From the NCBI RefSeq assembly GCF_037975445.1, contig NZ_CP150254.1, forward strand, positions 5,330,001 through 5,394,000: a stretch of 64,000 bases of DNA. The letters run 5' to 3'. Shown here piece by piece: positions 8,778 through 17,429 of the stretch. The DNA comes from Peribacillus sp. FSL P2-0133. Its GTDB lineage: Bacteria > Bacillota > Bacilli > Bacillales > DSM-1321. Each line of letters begins with the position of its first letter. The first letter of the stretch is position 1. Both the position numbers and the translations under genes were made by a program. The notes beneath the pieces are model-generated. The model made no database searches and had not been told where the DNA came from. It saw nothing but the letters and a program-made list of their open reading frames with translations.

Positions 8778-9117
8778 CACTTCATAAATGTCATAAAAAA
8801 TTCATAAAAATTTTACCAAATGATGTATAAGTAAATATTAGTCTTTTTCCATACCTTTTTCAAGTAACAAACCGAACTTTTTCGGGTTAAAATAAAGCCA
8901 AAAAGCGTTACTTTTCACCCAGTTCCGAACCATATTTAAACGATATGCTTAACATTGGTAAAGAGTAATTTTACCCACTTTTGAAAGAGAATAAAGAACA
9001 TTCATCATAAAACCGCCTATATATAGTCAAAACTTTCTCACTTTTCTAACTTTACCCGTTTTTTAAAAGATCATCTATGTTAAAATAAGAGAATAAATTT
9101 CAGCAAACCTAGTATAT
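8778..9117. other. AT-rich intergenic region between yumB and yumC
   Basis: Bidirectional promoter region for the divergent pair. It is very AT-rich with many TTTTAC and GTAAA tracts, and I find no ORF with a ribosome site. A GGAGGG ribosome site for yumC lies at its right end. No clear -35/-10 pair for yumC stands out. Confidence 0.5.
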
Positions 9118-9130
9118 CGGAGGGATAACG

Positions 9131-10123
9131 TTGGAAGTTAATGAAAAAGTTTATGATATTACCATCATTGGCGGAGGCCCAGTTGGATTATTCACTGCAT
9201 TTTATGGGGGAATGAGACAGGCATCCGTAAAAATCATCGAGAGCCTACCACAATTAGGCGGACAATTGTCGGCCCTTTATCCTGAGAAATACATCTATGA
9301 TATCGCTGGTTTCCCCAAAGTGCGCGCTCAGGAGCTAGTGAATAATTTGAAAGAACAAATGGCAAAGTTCGAGCAGGATGTTGTCCTGGAGCAGGCCGTT
9401 CAAGAAGTGGAAAAGCAAGCCGATGGAGTTTTCAAGTTAACGACTGATAAAGAAATCCATTACTCCAAAACGATTATCATCACAGCTGGGAATGGGGCTT
9501 TCCAACCCCGCCGCATCGAAATTGATGATGCAAAAAAATATGAAAGCAGTAACCTTCACTATTTCATCGATGACCTCAATCATTTTGCCGGCAAAAAAGT
9601 GGTGGTCTTCGGAGGTGGAGATTCAGCAGTGGACTGGGCCCTGATGCTGGAGCCTATCGCCGAGAAAGTGAGCATCATACACAGAAGGGATAAATTCCGT
9701 GCCCACGAACATAGTGTAGAAACACTTAAAGATTCAAAAGTTGAAATAAAGACTCCATACATACCTTCAGAGTTGATTGGTACAGGCGGACGGATCCATA
9801 CAATTGTCATCAAGGATACAAATGGTGAAGATACAGAGACGATGGAGGTAGATGCAGTCATCGTCAACTACGGCTTCGTTTCTTCCCTTGGTCCCATTAA
9901 GGAATGGGGACTCGATATCCAGAAGAACAGTATTTTGGTGAATTCCAGAATGGAAACGAATATCCCGGGAATTTATGCAGCAGGTGATATTGCAACATAT
10001 GATGGCAAAGTAAAATTGATTGCAAGTGGTTTTGGTGAGGCACCCACTGCCGTCAATCACGCCAAACAATATATTGACCCAAAAGCCAAAGTTCAGCCGA
10101 TGCACAGCTCTTCCATGTTTTAA
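9131..10123 (+). CDS. yumC: Ferredoxin/flavodoxin-NADP+ reductase, thioredoxin-reductase type
   Basis: 330-residue flavoenzyme of the YumC class, which moves electrons between NADPH and ferredoxin or flavodoxin. FAD-binding GGGPVG is at 14-19, NADP-binding GGGDSA near 155, and [12 protein letters not shown] near 280. It resembles thioredoxin reductase in domain order but lacks the CxxC redox pair, as YumC proteins do. Start is TTG with GGAGGGATAACG upstream. It is a single gene ended by a strong terminator. Confidence 0.93.
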   Translation: MEVNEKVYDITIIGGGPVGLFTAFYGGMRQASVKIIESLPQLGGQLSALYPEKYIYDIAGFPKVRAQELVNNLKEQMAKFEQDVVLEQAVQEVEKQADGVFKLTTDKEIHYSKTIIITAGNGAFQPRRIEIDDAKKYESSNLHYFIDDLNHFAGKKVVVFGGGDSAVDWALMLEPIAEKVSIIHRRDKFRAHEHSVETLKDSKVEIKTPYIPSELIGTGGRIHTIVIKDTNGEDTETMEVDAVIVNYGFVSSLGPIKEWGLDIQKNSILVNSRMETNIPGIYAAGDIATYDGKVKLIASGFGEAPTAVNHAKQYIDPKAKVQPMHSSSMF

Positions 10124-10130
10124 AATCACG

Positions 10131-10162
10131 CAAAAACCCGGCTTTCACAGCCGGGTTTTTTG
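10131..10162. terminator. yumC terminator
   Basis: AACCCGGCT (10135-10143) pairs with AGCCGGGTT (10149-10157), with six T following on the plus strand and five A before it. Confidence 0.9.
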
Positions 10163-10277
10163 TTGTCCCCAATTCGATGATTGTGGATAACTTATTTCCA
10201 TTAGTTATCCACAGTGCTTATCCTTGTCATTCTAAGGGTAAAGAGTAGGATAAGCCATGAAAGGGGAATGCACATAT

Positions 10278-10922
10278 ATGAATATTTTAATTGCAGGAGC
10301 CAACGGAACGACCGGAAAACAGATCATTGGGGAATTATCAAAAAATCCGCATATGATTGTATACGGGATGATCCGGAAAGAGGAACAGGCTCAAACGATA
10401 AAAGAACTCGGCGGGCATCCAATCCTTGCAGATTTAGAGGGAAATGTGGATAAAGCAGTGGATAACATGGAAGCCATCATTTTTGCCGCCGGATCTGGAC
10501 CAAAAACAGGGCCGGATAAAACGACAGCTGTGGATAAGAATGGAGCCATTAAACTAGTTGATGCCGCCAAGAAGAAGGGTATCAAACGTTTTGTCATGTT
10601 AAGCTCTGTCGGTTCTGATAATCCGGAACAAGCCCAAGCAGGAATGCGACATTATCTCGAAGTAAAGCATGATGCCGATGAACATTTAAAAGCAAGCGGG
10701 CTGACATACACGATTGTCCGGGCGGTTGCTTTGACAAATGAACAAGCCATCGGAAAAATCTTTGCGGATGAGAAAGTGGATCATACTAATAAATCCATTC
10801 CAAGGGCCGATGTCGCCGCCGTTCTTGCCCAATCAGTCACAGAGGAAAAAACATTCAATAAAACTTTCGAGATTTTCAGCGGCACCCTCCCAATCAAAGA
10901 GGCCCTGTACAATATCAACTAA
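10278..10922 (+). CDS. yhfK: NAD(P)-binding SDR-family protein YhfK
   Basis: 214 residues, an atypical short-chain dehydrogenase (NmrA/SDR_a5 group). The Rossmann motif GANGTTG is at 7-13. The usual YxxxK region is replaced by MRHYLEVKHDAD near 130, where Y and K are retained. Substrate unknown. The frame opens at 10257, but AAGGGG lies between that ATG and the one at 10278, which also gives the length of B. subtilis YhfK. A GGGG-CACTT/AAGTG-CCCC hairpin without a T tract follows at 10934-10956, so termination there is uncertain. Confidence 0.85.
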   Translation: MNILIAGANGTTGKQIIGELSKNPHMIVYGMIRKEEQAQTIKELGGHPILADLEGNVDKAVDNMEAIIFAAGSGPKTGPDKTTAVDKNGAIKLVDAAKKKGIKRFVMLSSVGSDNPEQAQAGMRHYLEVKHDADEHLKASGLTYTIVRAVALTNEQAIGKIFADEKVDHTNKSIPRADVAAVLAQSVTEEKTFNKTFEIFSGTLPIKEALYNIN

Positions 10923-10962
10923 ACATTAAAAAGGGGACACTTGTTAAAGTGCCCCTGGACTA

Positions 10963-11110
10963 GACTGTAGACAAATTCAAAGAAAAGCGAGTTTTCCTAC
11001 AGTTTTTTCTATAAAAACGTGTTAGTTGATTTCAGAAATCAGCTCCCTTTCCGCCGACTGTCTGCCAAGCCTCCTCGAGCAAGCGTCTGTAGATCCTCCC
11101 ACCTAAGTAG
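10963..11110. repeat. Composite intergenic repeat, degraded copy
   Basis: Left part: a 40-base hairpin (10964-11003) with arms ACTGTAGACAAATTC and GAGTTTTCCTACAGT followed by a T run. About 45 bases on comes CCCTTTCCGCC...AAGCCTCCTCG, a degraded form of the GC-rich motif found intact at 39040-39100. The second copy in this window starts at 38944. The hairpin could double as a terminator after yhfK. The rest of the 10923-11225 gap holds no ORF. Confidence 0.6.
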
Positions 11111-11225
11111 TAAATGCTAGTTTCTATATCTGTCTGTAATTTTCCTTCTTGAAGTAACCTGCTCCTTTAGTTCCGTAAGAAAAAACGTTGCCGCAGCAAC
11201 CTCACTTATTGAAGTAAAGCATCCG

Positions 11226-11609
11226 TTAGTTCATTAAGCGATAAATATTTATAATAGCCCATATTATAATCAAGCCCCAAATCAATACTATTATAGAGCC
11301 CACTATCCAATTCTTCGGCTTACCGTTTTTCATCATTTCCTCTGCCTTAACTTCACAGTCGGTTAATACATTCTTTGGTATCAGCTTTAATGCAATCATT
11401 ATCCCTATCGGAACGAGAATTACATCGTCTAAGTAGCCAAGAATGGGTATAAAATCAGGTATTAGGTCAATCGGACTGAATGCATAAGCTACAACACAAG
11501 CCGTAAATACTTTTGCATACCAAGGCACTCTTGCATCTTTACAAGCAAAGTAAAGGATAAAAATCTGTCGTTTTAGATCCCTCGCCCAAGTTTTAATTTT
11601 TTTGAACAT
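11226..11609 (-). CDS. YkvA-family small membrane protein (DUF1232)
   Basis: 127 residues. The DUF1232 core SPIDLIPDFIPILGYLDDVI lies around 46-65, with hydrophobic stretches near 34-50, 66-80 and 102-122. This family is widespread and of unknown function. ATG at 11609 has AGGAG at 5 bases. It lies alone in an accessory patch between a repeat and a gene remnant, so it may be a later insertion relative to the B. subtilis order. Confidence 0.8.
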   Translation of the reverse strand: MFKKIKTWARDLKRQIFILYFACKDARVPWYAKVFTACVVAYAFSPIDLIPDFIPILGYLDDVILVPIGIMIALKLIPKNVLTDCEVKAEEMMKNGKPKNWIVGSIIVLIWGLIIIWAIINIYRLMN

Positions 11610-11669
11610 TTTATCTCCTAATAATCGTTAAGATTTTATTTTCATTATAACAAAATAAAATTTACTAAG

Positions 11670-11829
11670 GAGTCCTGGTACAGAAGTAGACGTTTTTTTA
11701 TCTGGAGGCACAGTTCTTGAAGATGTTATCTTCCGTGCCTTTGACAACAATACTTGTTGTGCCCGATTCGGAGACGAAGAGAACGAACCTGGTACTGTCA
11801 TTTACATCCAAGCCCTTCGCATCGAGTAA
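11670..11829 (+). pseudogene. 5'-truncated gene remnant
   Basis: A frame ending at TAA 11829 translates to about 53 residues that look protein-like (VDVFLSGGTVLEDVIFRAFD..., then a CC pair and ...GTVIYIQALRIE). It has no start codon with a ribosome site, and the frame fades out upstream near 11660. A GATCCTTC/GAAGGATC hairpin follows at 11843-11865. The picture is the intact 3' end and terminator of a gene that lost its 5' part. I do not recognise the family. Confidence 0.45.
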
Positions 11830-11841
11830 TAACATTTAGGG

Positions 11842-11866
11842 GGATCCTTCATTTTTGAAGGATCTT
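11842..11866 (+). terminator. Hairpin after the gene remnant
   Basis: GGATCCTTC and GAAGGATC flank ATTTTT, followed by TTCATTTATT. It is a weak to moderate terminator, probably left from the truncated gene. Confidence 0.5.
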
Positions 11867-11939
11867 CATTTATTAAAGACACCGTATTGAAGTAATTTTC
11901 CTCGTCAAGCCATCCGGTAAATTAACGCCATGTGTTCGG

Positions 11940-12098
11940 TTAATCATCACGTATCCTATCCCGGATACCTTCACCGATCTTTGCAGTAATAAAGTAGTTC
12001 CACGCAGGCTCTAGCGCCATCGGCTGGATATCGGATGTGACGTTCGCACGCTTGGCAACCTTAGCCCTTCGCTGCTTGATTTCCCTTTCTTCGGACAT
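11940..12098 (-). CDS. 52-residue basic protein of unknown function
   Basis: Starts at ATG 12098 (MSEEREIKQRRAKVAKR) with a strongly basic N-terminus, then a segment with LEPAWNYFITAKIGEGI and an Arg/Asp tail. The GGGAGG ribosome site lies in the 3' arm of a 40-base hairpin that ends in six T directly in front of the ATG, so the gene may be attenuated at transcription or translation. The frame is also open 16 codons further up through that hairpin. I do not recognise the product. It may be a phage-derived orphan (inference from size and setting only). Confidence 0.45.
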   Translation of the reverse strand: MSEEREIKQRRAKVAKRANVTSDIQPMALEPAWNYFITAKIGEGIRDRIRDD

Positions 12099-12144
12099 AA
12101 AAAAGACGCCTCCCAACGTATCGTTAAATACGTCAAGAAGCGTC
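12099..12144 (-). terminator. Terminator-like hairpin immediately before the 52-codon gene
   Basis: On the minus strand 17 bases (12144-12128) pair fully, with some G-T pairs, to 12121-12105. The outer arms are GACGC/GCGTC and the inner ones ACGTAT/ATACGT. Six T follow, then the ATG. It could be an attenuator or the end of a short leader RNA. Confidence 0.6.
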
Positions 12145-12255
12145 AAATATATGAGTTGATATCGAATTAGCTAGGGGTTTAGAACGTAACCCTCCGAAGA
12201 GTAAATACGTAATCCCCATCGTTTAACTTACCGATCACTGACCGTCAGCCAACCG

Positions 12256-12618
12256 TTAGCAATTCTCCGGCGTACCGGCATTTTTTGCCGTTTTGAAGGA
12301 AGACCCGCAACCGCATGAAGCGATAGCATTTGGGTTTTCGATCGTAAAGCCTCCGCCCATCATCGTTTGTTTATAATCAATTACCGTTCCATTCAATATA
12401 TCTGCATCCTCGGCATTAACAAGGATCTTAATTTCAAACTGTTCCAGCTGGCTATCTTTATCCCCAGGCTCTTGTTCAAAACCCATTCCGTAGGATAATC
12501 CGCTGCAGCCTCCGCCTTTAACGGCCACTCTTAAAAATGAACCTTCTTCGCCATTATGTTTCATCATTTCTTTTATCTGAAAAGCGGCAGCTTCCGTTAT
12601 TTGAACAACTTCACTCAC
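12256..12618 (-). CDS. yutM: A-type iron-sulfur carrier protein YutM (HesB/IscA family)
   Basis: 120 residues. The three cluster-binding cysteines are C38 and the C102/C104 pair in CGCGSSF. A-type carriers take clusters from the Suf scaffold and deliver them to target enzymes in the cytosol. One extra C-terminal Cys (C120) is not part of the motif. ATG at 12618 with AAGGAGGG upstream. It lies near the other Fe-S genes yutI and, further right, suf and lipA. It is transcribed alone, leftward. Confidence 0.92.
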   Translation of the reverse strand: MSEVVQITEAAAFQIKEMMKHNGEEGSFLRVAVKGGGCSGLSYGMGFEQEPGDKDSQLEQFEIKILVNAEDADILNGTVIDYKQTMMGGGFTIENPNAIASCGCGSSFKTAKNAGTPENC

Positions 12619-12777
12619 AATAAATCCCTCCTTCTTCTGATATGTGAGATAGAACTATTTCTCTTTATAGTATATACCAAAGAAATTCCCACGCTCAATT
12701 TTCCAGCTTGAAAATATTCATATTCCCCCACCTATTTTACCAAAAAATTAGTTTATACTAATGCTGCAAAACTAAGT

Positions 12778-12811
12778 AAAAAGGCTGTTCCATCGAGGAA
12801 CAGCCTTTTTA
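12778..12811. terminator. yuzB terminator
   Basis: AAGGCTGTTCC (12781-12791) and GGAACAGCCTT (12797-12807) form an 11-bp stem with A/T runs on both sides. It ends leftward yuzB. Confidence 0.85.
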
Positions 12812-12826
12812 CTTCGCCATTGATGA

Positions 12827-13063
12827 TTAGAACATTTCATATTCATCAATGTACTTATATATTTTATCCACCAATTCATCCGTTGTGTCACCAAAAACCA
12901 CTTCACCGTTTACAAGAGCATATAAGTTACTGGAGCATCTGCCGCAATATCCCAGACAACCATATTCTATGATATCTAAATTCGGATCCCGCTCCAATCT
13001 TTCCAGAGCCTCCTGAGCGCCACTGGCCAGATTGCTTACACAAAATTCAATAATCGGGTACAT
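12827..13063 (-). CDS. yuzB: YuzB, UPF0349/DUF1450 protein
   Basis: 78 residues, the exact family length. Four cysteines (C8, C36, C40, C43) resemble a thioredoxin-like [2Fe-2S] ferredoxin pattern, and the fold VEFCVSN...[14 protein letters not shown] fits. Biochemical role unknown; metal or cluster binding is inferred. Divergent from yutJ. Confidence 0.85.
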   Translation of the reverse strand: MYPIIEFCVSNLASGAQEALERLERDPNLDIIEYGCLGYCGRCSSNLYALVNGEVVFGDTTDELVDKIYKYIDEYEMF

Positions 13064-13349
13064 TGTTTCACCTCACAGTTACTAACAAACCATCTTATTA
13101 CTTTTCCCGTATACAGTCAATATTTACGCATAAAAAATCAGCCGATTTCAAGATATCGGTTGTGATTTCCTTTTATATTCGTTATACTTTTGTCGGGGTA
13201 CGTAAAAAAAGAAAATTATCTAATTTTTTATTCTTGTTACTAATTGGGGTATATATATTTATTTAAACTTTAAAGGGGACCATTTGGGGGAATCCTATAG
13301 TTAAATGCTTATCAAATTTTCAAGAGATCAAATAAAGGGGAAAAATCAT

Positions 13350-14417
13350 ATGAAGAATCTAGTCATACTTGGTGGCGGGTATGGTGGTATGCGCATGTTG
13401 CAAAGATTGCTGCCTAATCAGCTTCCTGAAAATGTGAGCATCACGCTTATCGACCGTAATCCTTATCACTGCTTAAAAACGGAATATTATGCTTTAGCAG
13501 CAGGTACCATTCCAGATCAGCACATCCGTGTTGCATTTCCTGAACATCCTCGCTTGAAGAACGTATACGGAGAAGTACTTTCCATCGATATGGAAAATAA
13601 ACAGGTCATTATAGAAAATCAAGATCCTGTCGTTTATGATGATTTAGTCATTGGCCTTGGCTGCGAAGATAAATACCACGATATTCCTGGTGCAGACACA
13701 CATACTTACAGTATCCAAACAATCGATAAATCACGAAGCACATATTCAGCTTTGAATAATTTAGGTGCTGGTGCAACCGTTTCTATCGTTGGTGGCGGAC
13801 TGAGTGGTGTTGAGCTTGCAAGTGAATTGATTGAAAGCCGTTCAGATTTAAACGTTAAGCTATTCGACCGTGGACCGCATATTCTATCTGCATTCCCAGA
13901 AAGATTAAGTACTTTTGTTGAATCATGGTTCGATAAACATACAATCGAGATCGTCCATCATTCAAATATAACGAAAGTTGAGCCAAACCTTCTTTATAAT
14001 GGCGACGAAGCCGTTCAAAGCGACGTCATCGTATGGACAGCTGGAATTCAGCCAAGTAAGATCATCCGCGATATGGATATTGAAAAGGACCGTCAAGGAA
14101 GAGCTGTTCTGACTCCTCAGCATTTCCTACCTAATGATGACAGCATCTTTGTCGTCGGTGACTGTGCGAGCCTGCCTCATGCGCCTAGTGCTCAATTAGC
14201 GGAGTCCCAAGCAGAGCAAATCGTCCAAGTTCTTGTGAAGAAATGGGCAAATGAACCACTTCCGGAAAGCTTCCCTACAATGAAATTAAAAGGAACATTA
14301 GGTTCCCTTGGGAAGAAACAAGGTTTTGGTCTTGTTGCAAATCGCCCAATCACAGGCAGAGTGGCACGCCTAATGAAATCAGGCATCCTCTGGATGTATA
14401 AATACCATAACGGTTGA
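13350..14417 (+). CDS. yutJ: YutJ, NADH dehydrogenase-like flavoprotein
   Basis: 355 residues, family length. FAD motif GGGYGGMRM at about 8-16, second nucleotide motif GGGLSGVELASE near 155, FAD tail VVGDCASLPHAPSAQLAESQ near 270-290. It belongs to the NDH-2-like group together with YumB, 6 kb away, so this strain has at least two such enzymes in one region. The frame opens at 13305, but AAAGGGG sits 9 bases before the ATG at 13350, which also starts at the conserved strand. Its exact electron acceptor is not established. Confidence 0.88.
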   Translation: MKNLVILGGGYGGMRMLQRLLPNQLPENVSITLIDRNPYHCLKTEYYALAAGTIPDQHIRVAFPEHPRLKNVYGEVLSIDMENKQVIIENQDPVVYDDLVIGLGCEDKYHDIPGADTHTYSIQTIDKSRSTYSALNNLGAGATVSIVGGGLSGVELASELIESRSDLNVKLFDRGPHILSAFPERLSTFVESWFDKHTIEIVHHSNITKVEPNLLYNGDEAVQSDVIVWTAGIQPSKIIRDMDIEKDRQGRAVLTPQHFLPNDDSIFVVGDCASLPHAPSAQLAESQAEQIVQVLVKKWANEPLPESFPTMKLKGTLGSLGKKQGFGLVANRPITGRVARLMKSGILWMYKYHNG

Positions 14418-14440
14418 TTCCAACCCATGATACAGTTAAA

Positions 14441-14481
14441 CTGACCCAATGAGCTGCATGCAGCTCATTAGGTCAGTTTTT
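14441..14481. terminator. yutJ terminator
   Basis: CTGACC...AATGAGCTGC pairs with GCAGCTCATT...GGTCAG over nearly the whole 36 bases, followed by five T. The terminator is very stable. Confidence 0.9.
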
Positions 14482-14501
14482 CTTATTTCTTCCATTATAT
14501 A

Positions 14502-14831
14502 TCACACTTGCATCGTATATCCGTATTTTTCCATTGTTTCCACCACTTTTTTGAGACGCACATTTCCTTCTGCAATGATTTCACCTTCGATGAGGACCAG
14601 TGGATAAAACAAATCTTCTTCGATCATCTTCGCGGCAAAGTTCTTTTGCTTCAGCGTTTCTGGGGGATTATACATATCTATATAGGATATTTTGAATTTC
14701 TGCTCAGGAAACTTTCTCGTTAAAGCGGCTTCAAGCCACTCACAGGTATCTTTCGAAGAAGGGAGATTCACACAACTCGCGCAAATTTGCTCCGCTCCAT
14801 ACACTTCTATCTCAATTTCTTTAATTACCAT
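14502..14831 (-). CDS. yuzD: YuzD, DUF1462 thioredoxin-like protein
   Basis: 109 residues with a CASC motif at 17-20 after a beta strand (IEVYGAEQ), a thioredoxin-like arrangement. The rest has alternating strands and helices and ends in VRLKKVVETMEKYG. Function unknown; a redox or Fe-S maturation role is suggested by the motif and the adjacent yutI. ATG at 14831 has GAAGGAGG upstream. Confidence 0.85.
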   Translation of the reverse strand: MVIKEIEIEVYGAEQICASCVNLPSSKDTCEWLEAALTRKFPEQKFKISYIDMYNPPETLKQKNFAAKMIEEDLFYPLVLIEGEIIAEGNVRLKKVVETMEKYGYTMQV

Positions 14832-14997
14832 ACTCTTCCTCCTTCATTTTAGTATATTTGCTTCATTTTGAATAATGTTTAAAAACTTCACCTGTTTCCA
14901 TCATACCAGAATAATATAGATTATATTTCCGCAAAGTTACAGTTGGATTTTTTACTACCTTCGCTTTATAATATGATTAGGAAAGGAGTCGATTGCA

Positions 14998-15234
14998 ATG
15001 TCTGAACAAACAATGGAAGTTCAAGTTCAAGAAGTCCTAGATAAGCTTCGTCCGTTTCTTCTTCGTGATGGCGGTGACTGTGAACTAGTTGACGTAGAAG
15101 ATGGAATTGTAAAATTACGATTACTAGGAGCCTGCGGAAGCTGTCCTAGTTCGACCATTACGCTAAAAGCTGGGATTGAGCGTGCCCTTCTTGAAGAAGT
15201 TCCTGGTGTAGTGGAAGTTGAACAAGTTTTCTAA
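14998..15234 (+). CDS. yutI: NifU C-terminal-type scaffold YutI
   Basis: 78-residue Nfu protein. CGSC at 46-49 binds a [4Fe-4S] cluster between two monomers for delivery to target proteins. The family pattern [19 protein letters not shown] is at about 13-31. GGAG lies 10 bases before the ATG. Divergent from yuzD, and a long inverted-repeat terminator follows. Confidence 0.93.
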   Translation: MSEQTMEVQVQEVLDKLRPFLLRDGGDCELVDVEDGIVKLRLLGACGSCPSSTITLKAGIERALLEEVPGVVEVEQVF

Positions 15235-15340
15235 TAGCCCTTTAAATAACATGCAGCGTATAGATGAAGGATTACTTCATCTATACACGTTCAACCTTTT
15301 TCATGCAGGCCGGAACTTTTCCTGGTCTGTAATAAAAATA

Positions 15341-15403
15341 AAGCTGACTCGGCTTTTGCCCTATCAAATGAATTGATACGGCTTGACGCGAGTCAGCTTT
15401 TTT
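15341..15403. terminator. Bidirectional terminator, yutI and thrB
   Basis: AAGCTGACTCG (15341-15351) and CGAGTCAGCTT (15389-15399) form an 11-bp stem around a structured loop, with T6 on the plus strand and an A-rich tract on the other side. Confidence 0.8.
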
Positions 15404-15426
15404 ATTGGACGGTATATGAACATGGC

Positions 15427-16371
15427 TTACGATTCCAAAAATTTCAATTCCTTTTTTTCCTGTTCTGAAAGGATTGCCGTATAACTGCCATCATTATCGA
15501 TTTCCAATTCTTTCACAAGAAATTCCGGAAACCTTTCCTTCAATCCAGTGAGCAAACTTTCACTTTTTTCTGCCGATGCCAAGCATAAAACAGTTGGTCC
15601 TGCTCCGCTTAGTGCTGCACCAAATCCGCCTTCATTAAGGACAACTTCTTCTATAAGCGCTAAATGAGGGACCAACTCCGCCCTATATGGTTGATGGAAG
15701 CGATCACTTTGCATCATTTCACCAACAAGCTTCCAATCTTTTGATAGAACTCCCGCCAGCAAAACATTTGCGGCTGCACTTCCGCTTATCGCATCTTTAT
15801 AGGAAAGCGAATTCGGAAGGACATTTCTTGAATCCTCAGTAAGCAATTCAAAATTGGGAATGACAGCTATCACCTTAACTCCCTCGATCGGAAACGACAC
15901 GACATCCGTTCTTTCATCCGTATGAAGGCCCACGACCAATCCACCATACACAGATGCCCCCGCATTATCCGGATGCCCTTCAAAAAGGGAAGCATGCCTA
16001 TTCTTTTCATCATCGGATAAATGAAGTTCACCAACGATGTTCGCCAATTCAATCCCCGCCACAATGGCAGAGGCACTGCTTCCAAGACCCCGAGCCAGCG
16101 GAATTTCGCTTGAGACGAAAAGCCGGCATGGGGATAGTTCCTTTCCATAGGAAGCCGCCGTTTCCTTGGCAATCTGGACGATATAATTACGATCATCCCT
16201 TGGAAAAACAGACATTTCCTCTGAAAGTGGAACGACTTCCCAATGATCTGATGAAGATCCATGTATTTCCAAGTAAAGACCTAACGCCAAGCCGATGGAA
16301 TCGAATCCTGGGCCTAAGTTGGCCGTACTTGCTGGTACACGGATCAAGAACATCTCCGATTCTGCACTCAT
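15427..16371 (-). CDS. thrB: Homoserine kinase
   Basis: 314-residue GHMP kinase that phosphorylates L-homoserine for threonine synthesis. The ATP loop [12 protein letters not shown] is at 91-102, the N-terminal [13 protein letters not shown] at 13-25, and the C-terminal [10 protein letters not shown] near 250. Its ATG overlaps the thrC stop (ATGA), so translation is coupled. It is the last gene of hom-thrC-thrB. Confidence 0.95.
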   Translation of the reverse strand: MSAESEMFLIRVPASTANLGPGFDSIGLALGLYLEIHGSSSDHWEVVPLSEEMSVFPRDDRNYIVQIAKETAASYGKELSPCRLFVSSEIPLARGLGSSASAIVAGIELANIVGELHLSDDEKNRHASLFEGHPDNAGASVYGGLVVGLHTDERTDVVSFPIEGVKVIAVIPNFELLTEDSRNVLPNSLSYKDAISGSAAANVLLAGVLSKDWKLVGEMMQSDRFHQPYRAELVPHLALIEEVVLNEGGFGAALSGAGPTVLCLASAEKSESLLTGLKERFPEFLVKELEIDNDGSYTAILSEQEKKELKFLES

Positions 16372-17429
16372 GCCTGCTTCACACCCTGCAGATGTTCTAA
16401 AATGACTTCTTCATCCATTGGCAGCAATGTCGGTTGAATCGTGCTTGTATCGACTGCCACATTCGGATCTTTCAATCCATTTCCAGTCAATACAGCAACA
16501 ACCTTACTTCCTTTTTTGATTTCACCGCTTTTTAGTTGTTTATAGATACCTGCAATGGAAGCACAAGATGCCGGCTCTGCAAATACCCCTTCTTTTTTAG
16601 CAAGGAAATGATAAGCTTCCAGAATTTCTTCGTCTGTCACCTCATCGATTTTGCCTTTGGATTCATTTGCTGCTTCAACAGCAAAGTTCCAACTTGCAGG
16701 ATTTCCAATCCGGATGGCTGTTGCAATCGTTTCTGGATTTTCAATGATGCTATCCCGGACAATCGCAGCCGCACCTTCAGCTTCGAACCCTCTCATTTCA
16801 GGAAGGCCCGTTTGTTTCGATTCGTTATATTCTTTAAACCCTTTCCAGTAAGCAGTTATATTACCTGCATTCCCGACAGGAAGAGCCAAAATATCCGGTG
16901 CCGAGCCGAGTGCATCACAAATTTCGAAAGCCGCTGTCTTCTGCCCTTCAATCCGGTATGGGTTGACCGAATTCACAAGAGTTATCGGTGAGCTCTCACT
17001 AAGCGAACGGACGATTTTTAAAGCCTGGTCGAAGTTCCCTTCGATCGAGATGATTTCCGCTCCATACATAACGGCTTGGGCAAGCTTGCCCATAGCAATT
17101 TTACCTTCCGGGATGACAACGATACAGCGCAGGTTGGCACGGGCCGCATAAGCTGCTGCAGCTGCTGATGTATTCCCGGTGGAAGCACAGATGATCGTGT
17201 CGCTGCCCTCTTCTATCGCTTTGGCGACGGCCATGACCATTCCGCGATCTTTAAACGACCCAGTTGGATTTGCCCCTTCGTATTTTACATGTAAGTCGAT
17301 TCCCCACTCTTCGGATAATCGATTCAGTCTGATTAAAGGTGTATTCCCTTCCAAAAGGGTTAGTGCAGGTGTGTTTTCATTAACGGGTAAAAAATCTTTA
17401 TACGTGCTTATAAGTCCTTGCCAGCTCAT
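16368..17429 (-). CDS. thrC: Threonine synthase
   Basis: 353-residue PLP enzyme that converts O-phosphohomoserine to threonine. The PLP lysine is K60 in [19 protein letters not shown] near 190 binds the cofactor phosphate, and [12 protein letters not shown] lies near 320. It overlaps hom upstream and thrB downstream by ATGA, the usual Bacillus arrangement. Confidence 0.96.
   Translation of the reverse strand: MSWQGLISTYKDFLPVNENTPALTLLEGNTPLIRLNRLSEEWGIDLHVKYEGANPTGSFKDRGMVMAVAKAIEEGSDTIICASTGNTSAAAAAYAARANLRCIVVIPEGKIAMGKLAQAVMYGAEIISIEGNFDQALKIVRSLSESSPITLVNSVNPYRIEGQKTAAFEICDALGSAPDILALPVGNAGNITAYWKGFKEYNESKQTGLPEMRGFEAEGAAAIVRDSIIENPETIATAIRIGNPASWNFAVEAANESKGKIDEVTDEEILEAYHFLAKKEGVFAEPASCASIAGIYKQLKSGEIKKGSKVVAVLTGNGLKDPNVAVDTSTIQPTLLPMDEEVILEHLQGVKQA

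Noticed and set aside
10932-10956. Terminator directly after yhfK
   Set aside because: A GGGG-CACTT/AAGTG-CCCC stem exists but no T run follows; not listed as a terminator. The repeat hairpin at 10964-11003 is a better candidate.
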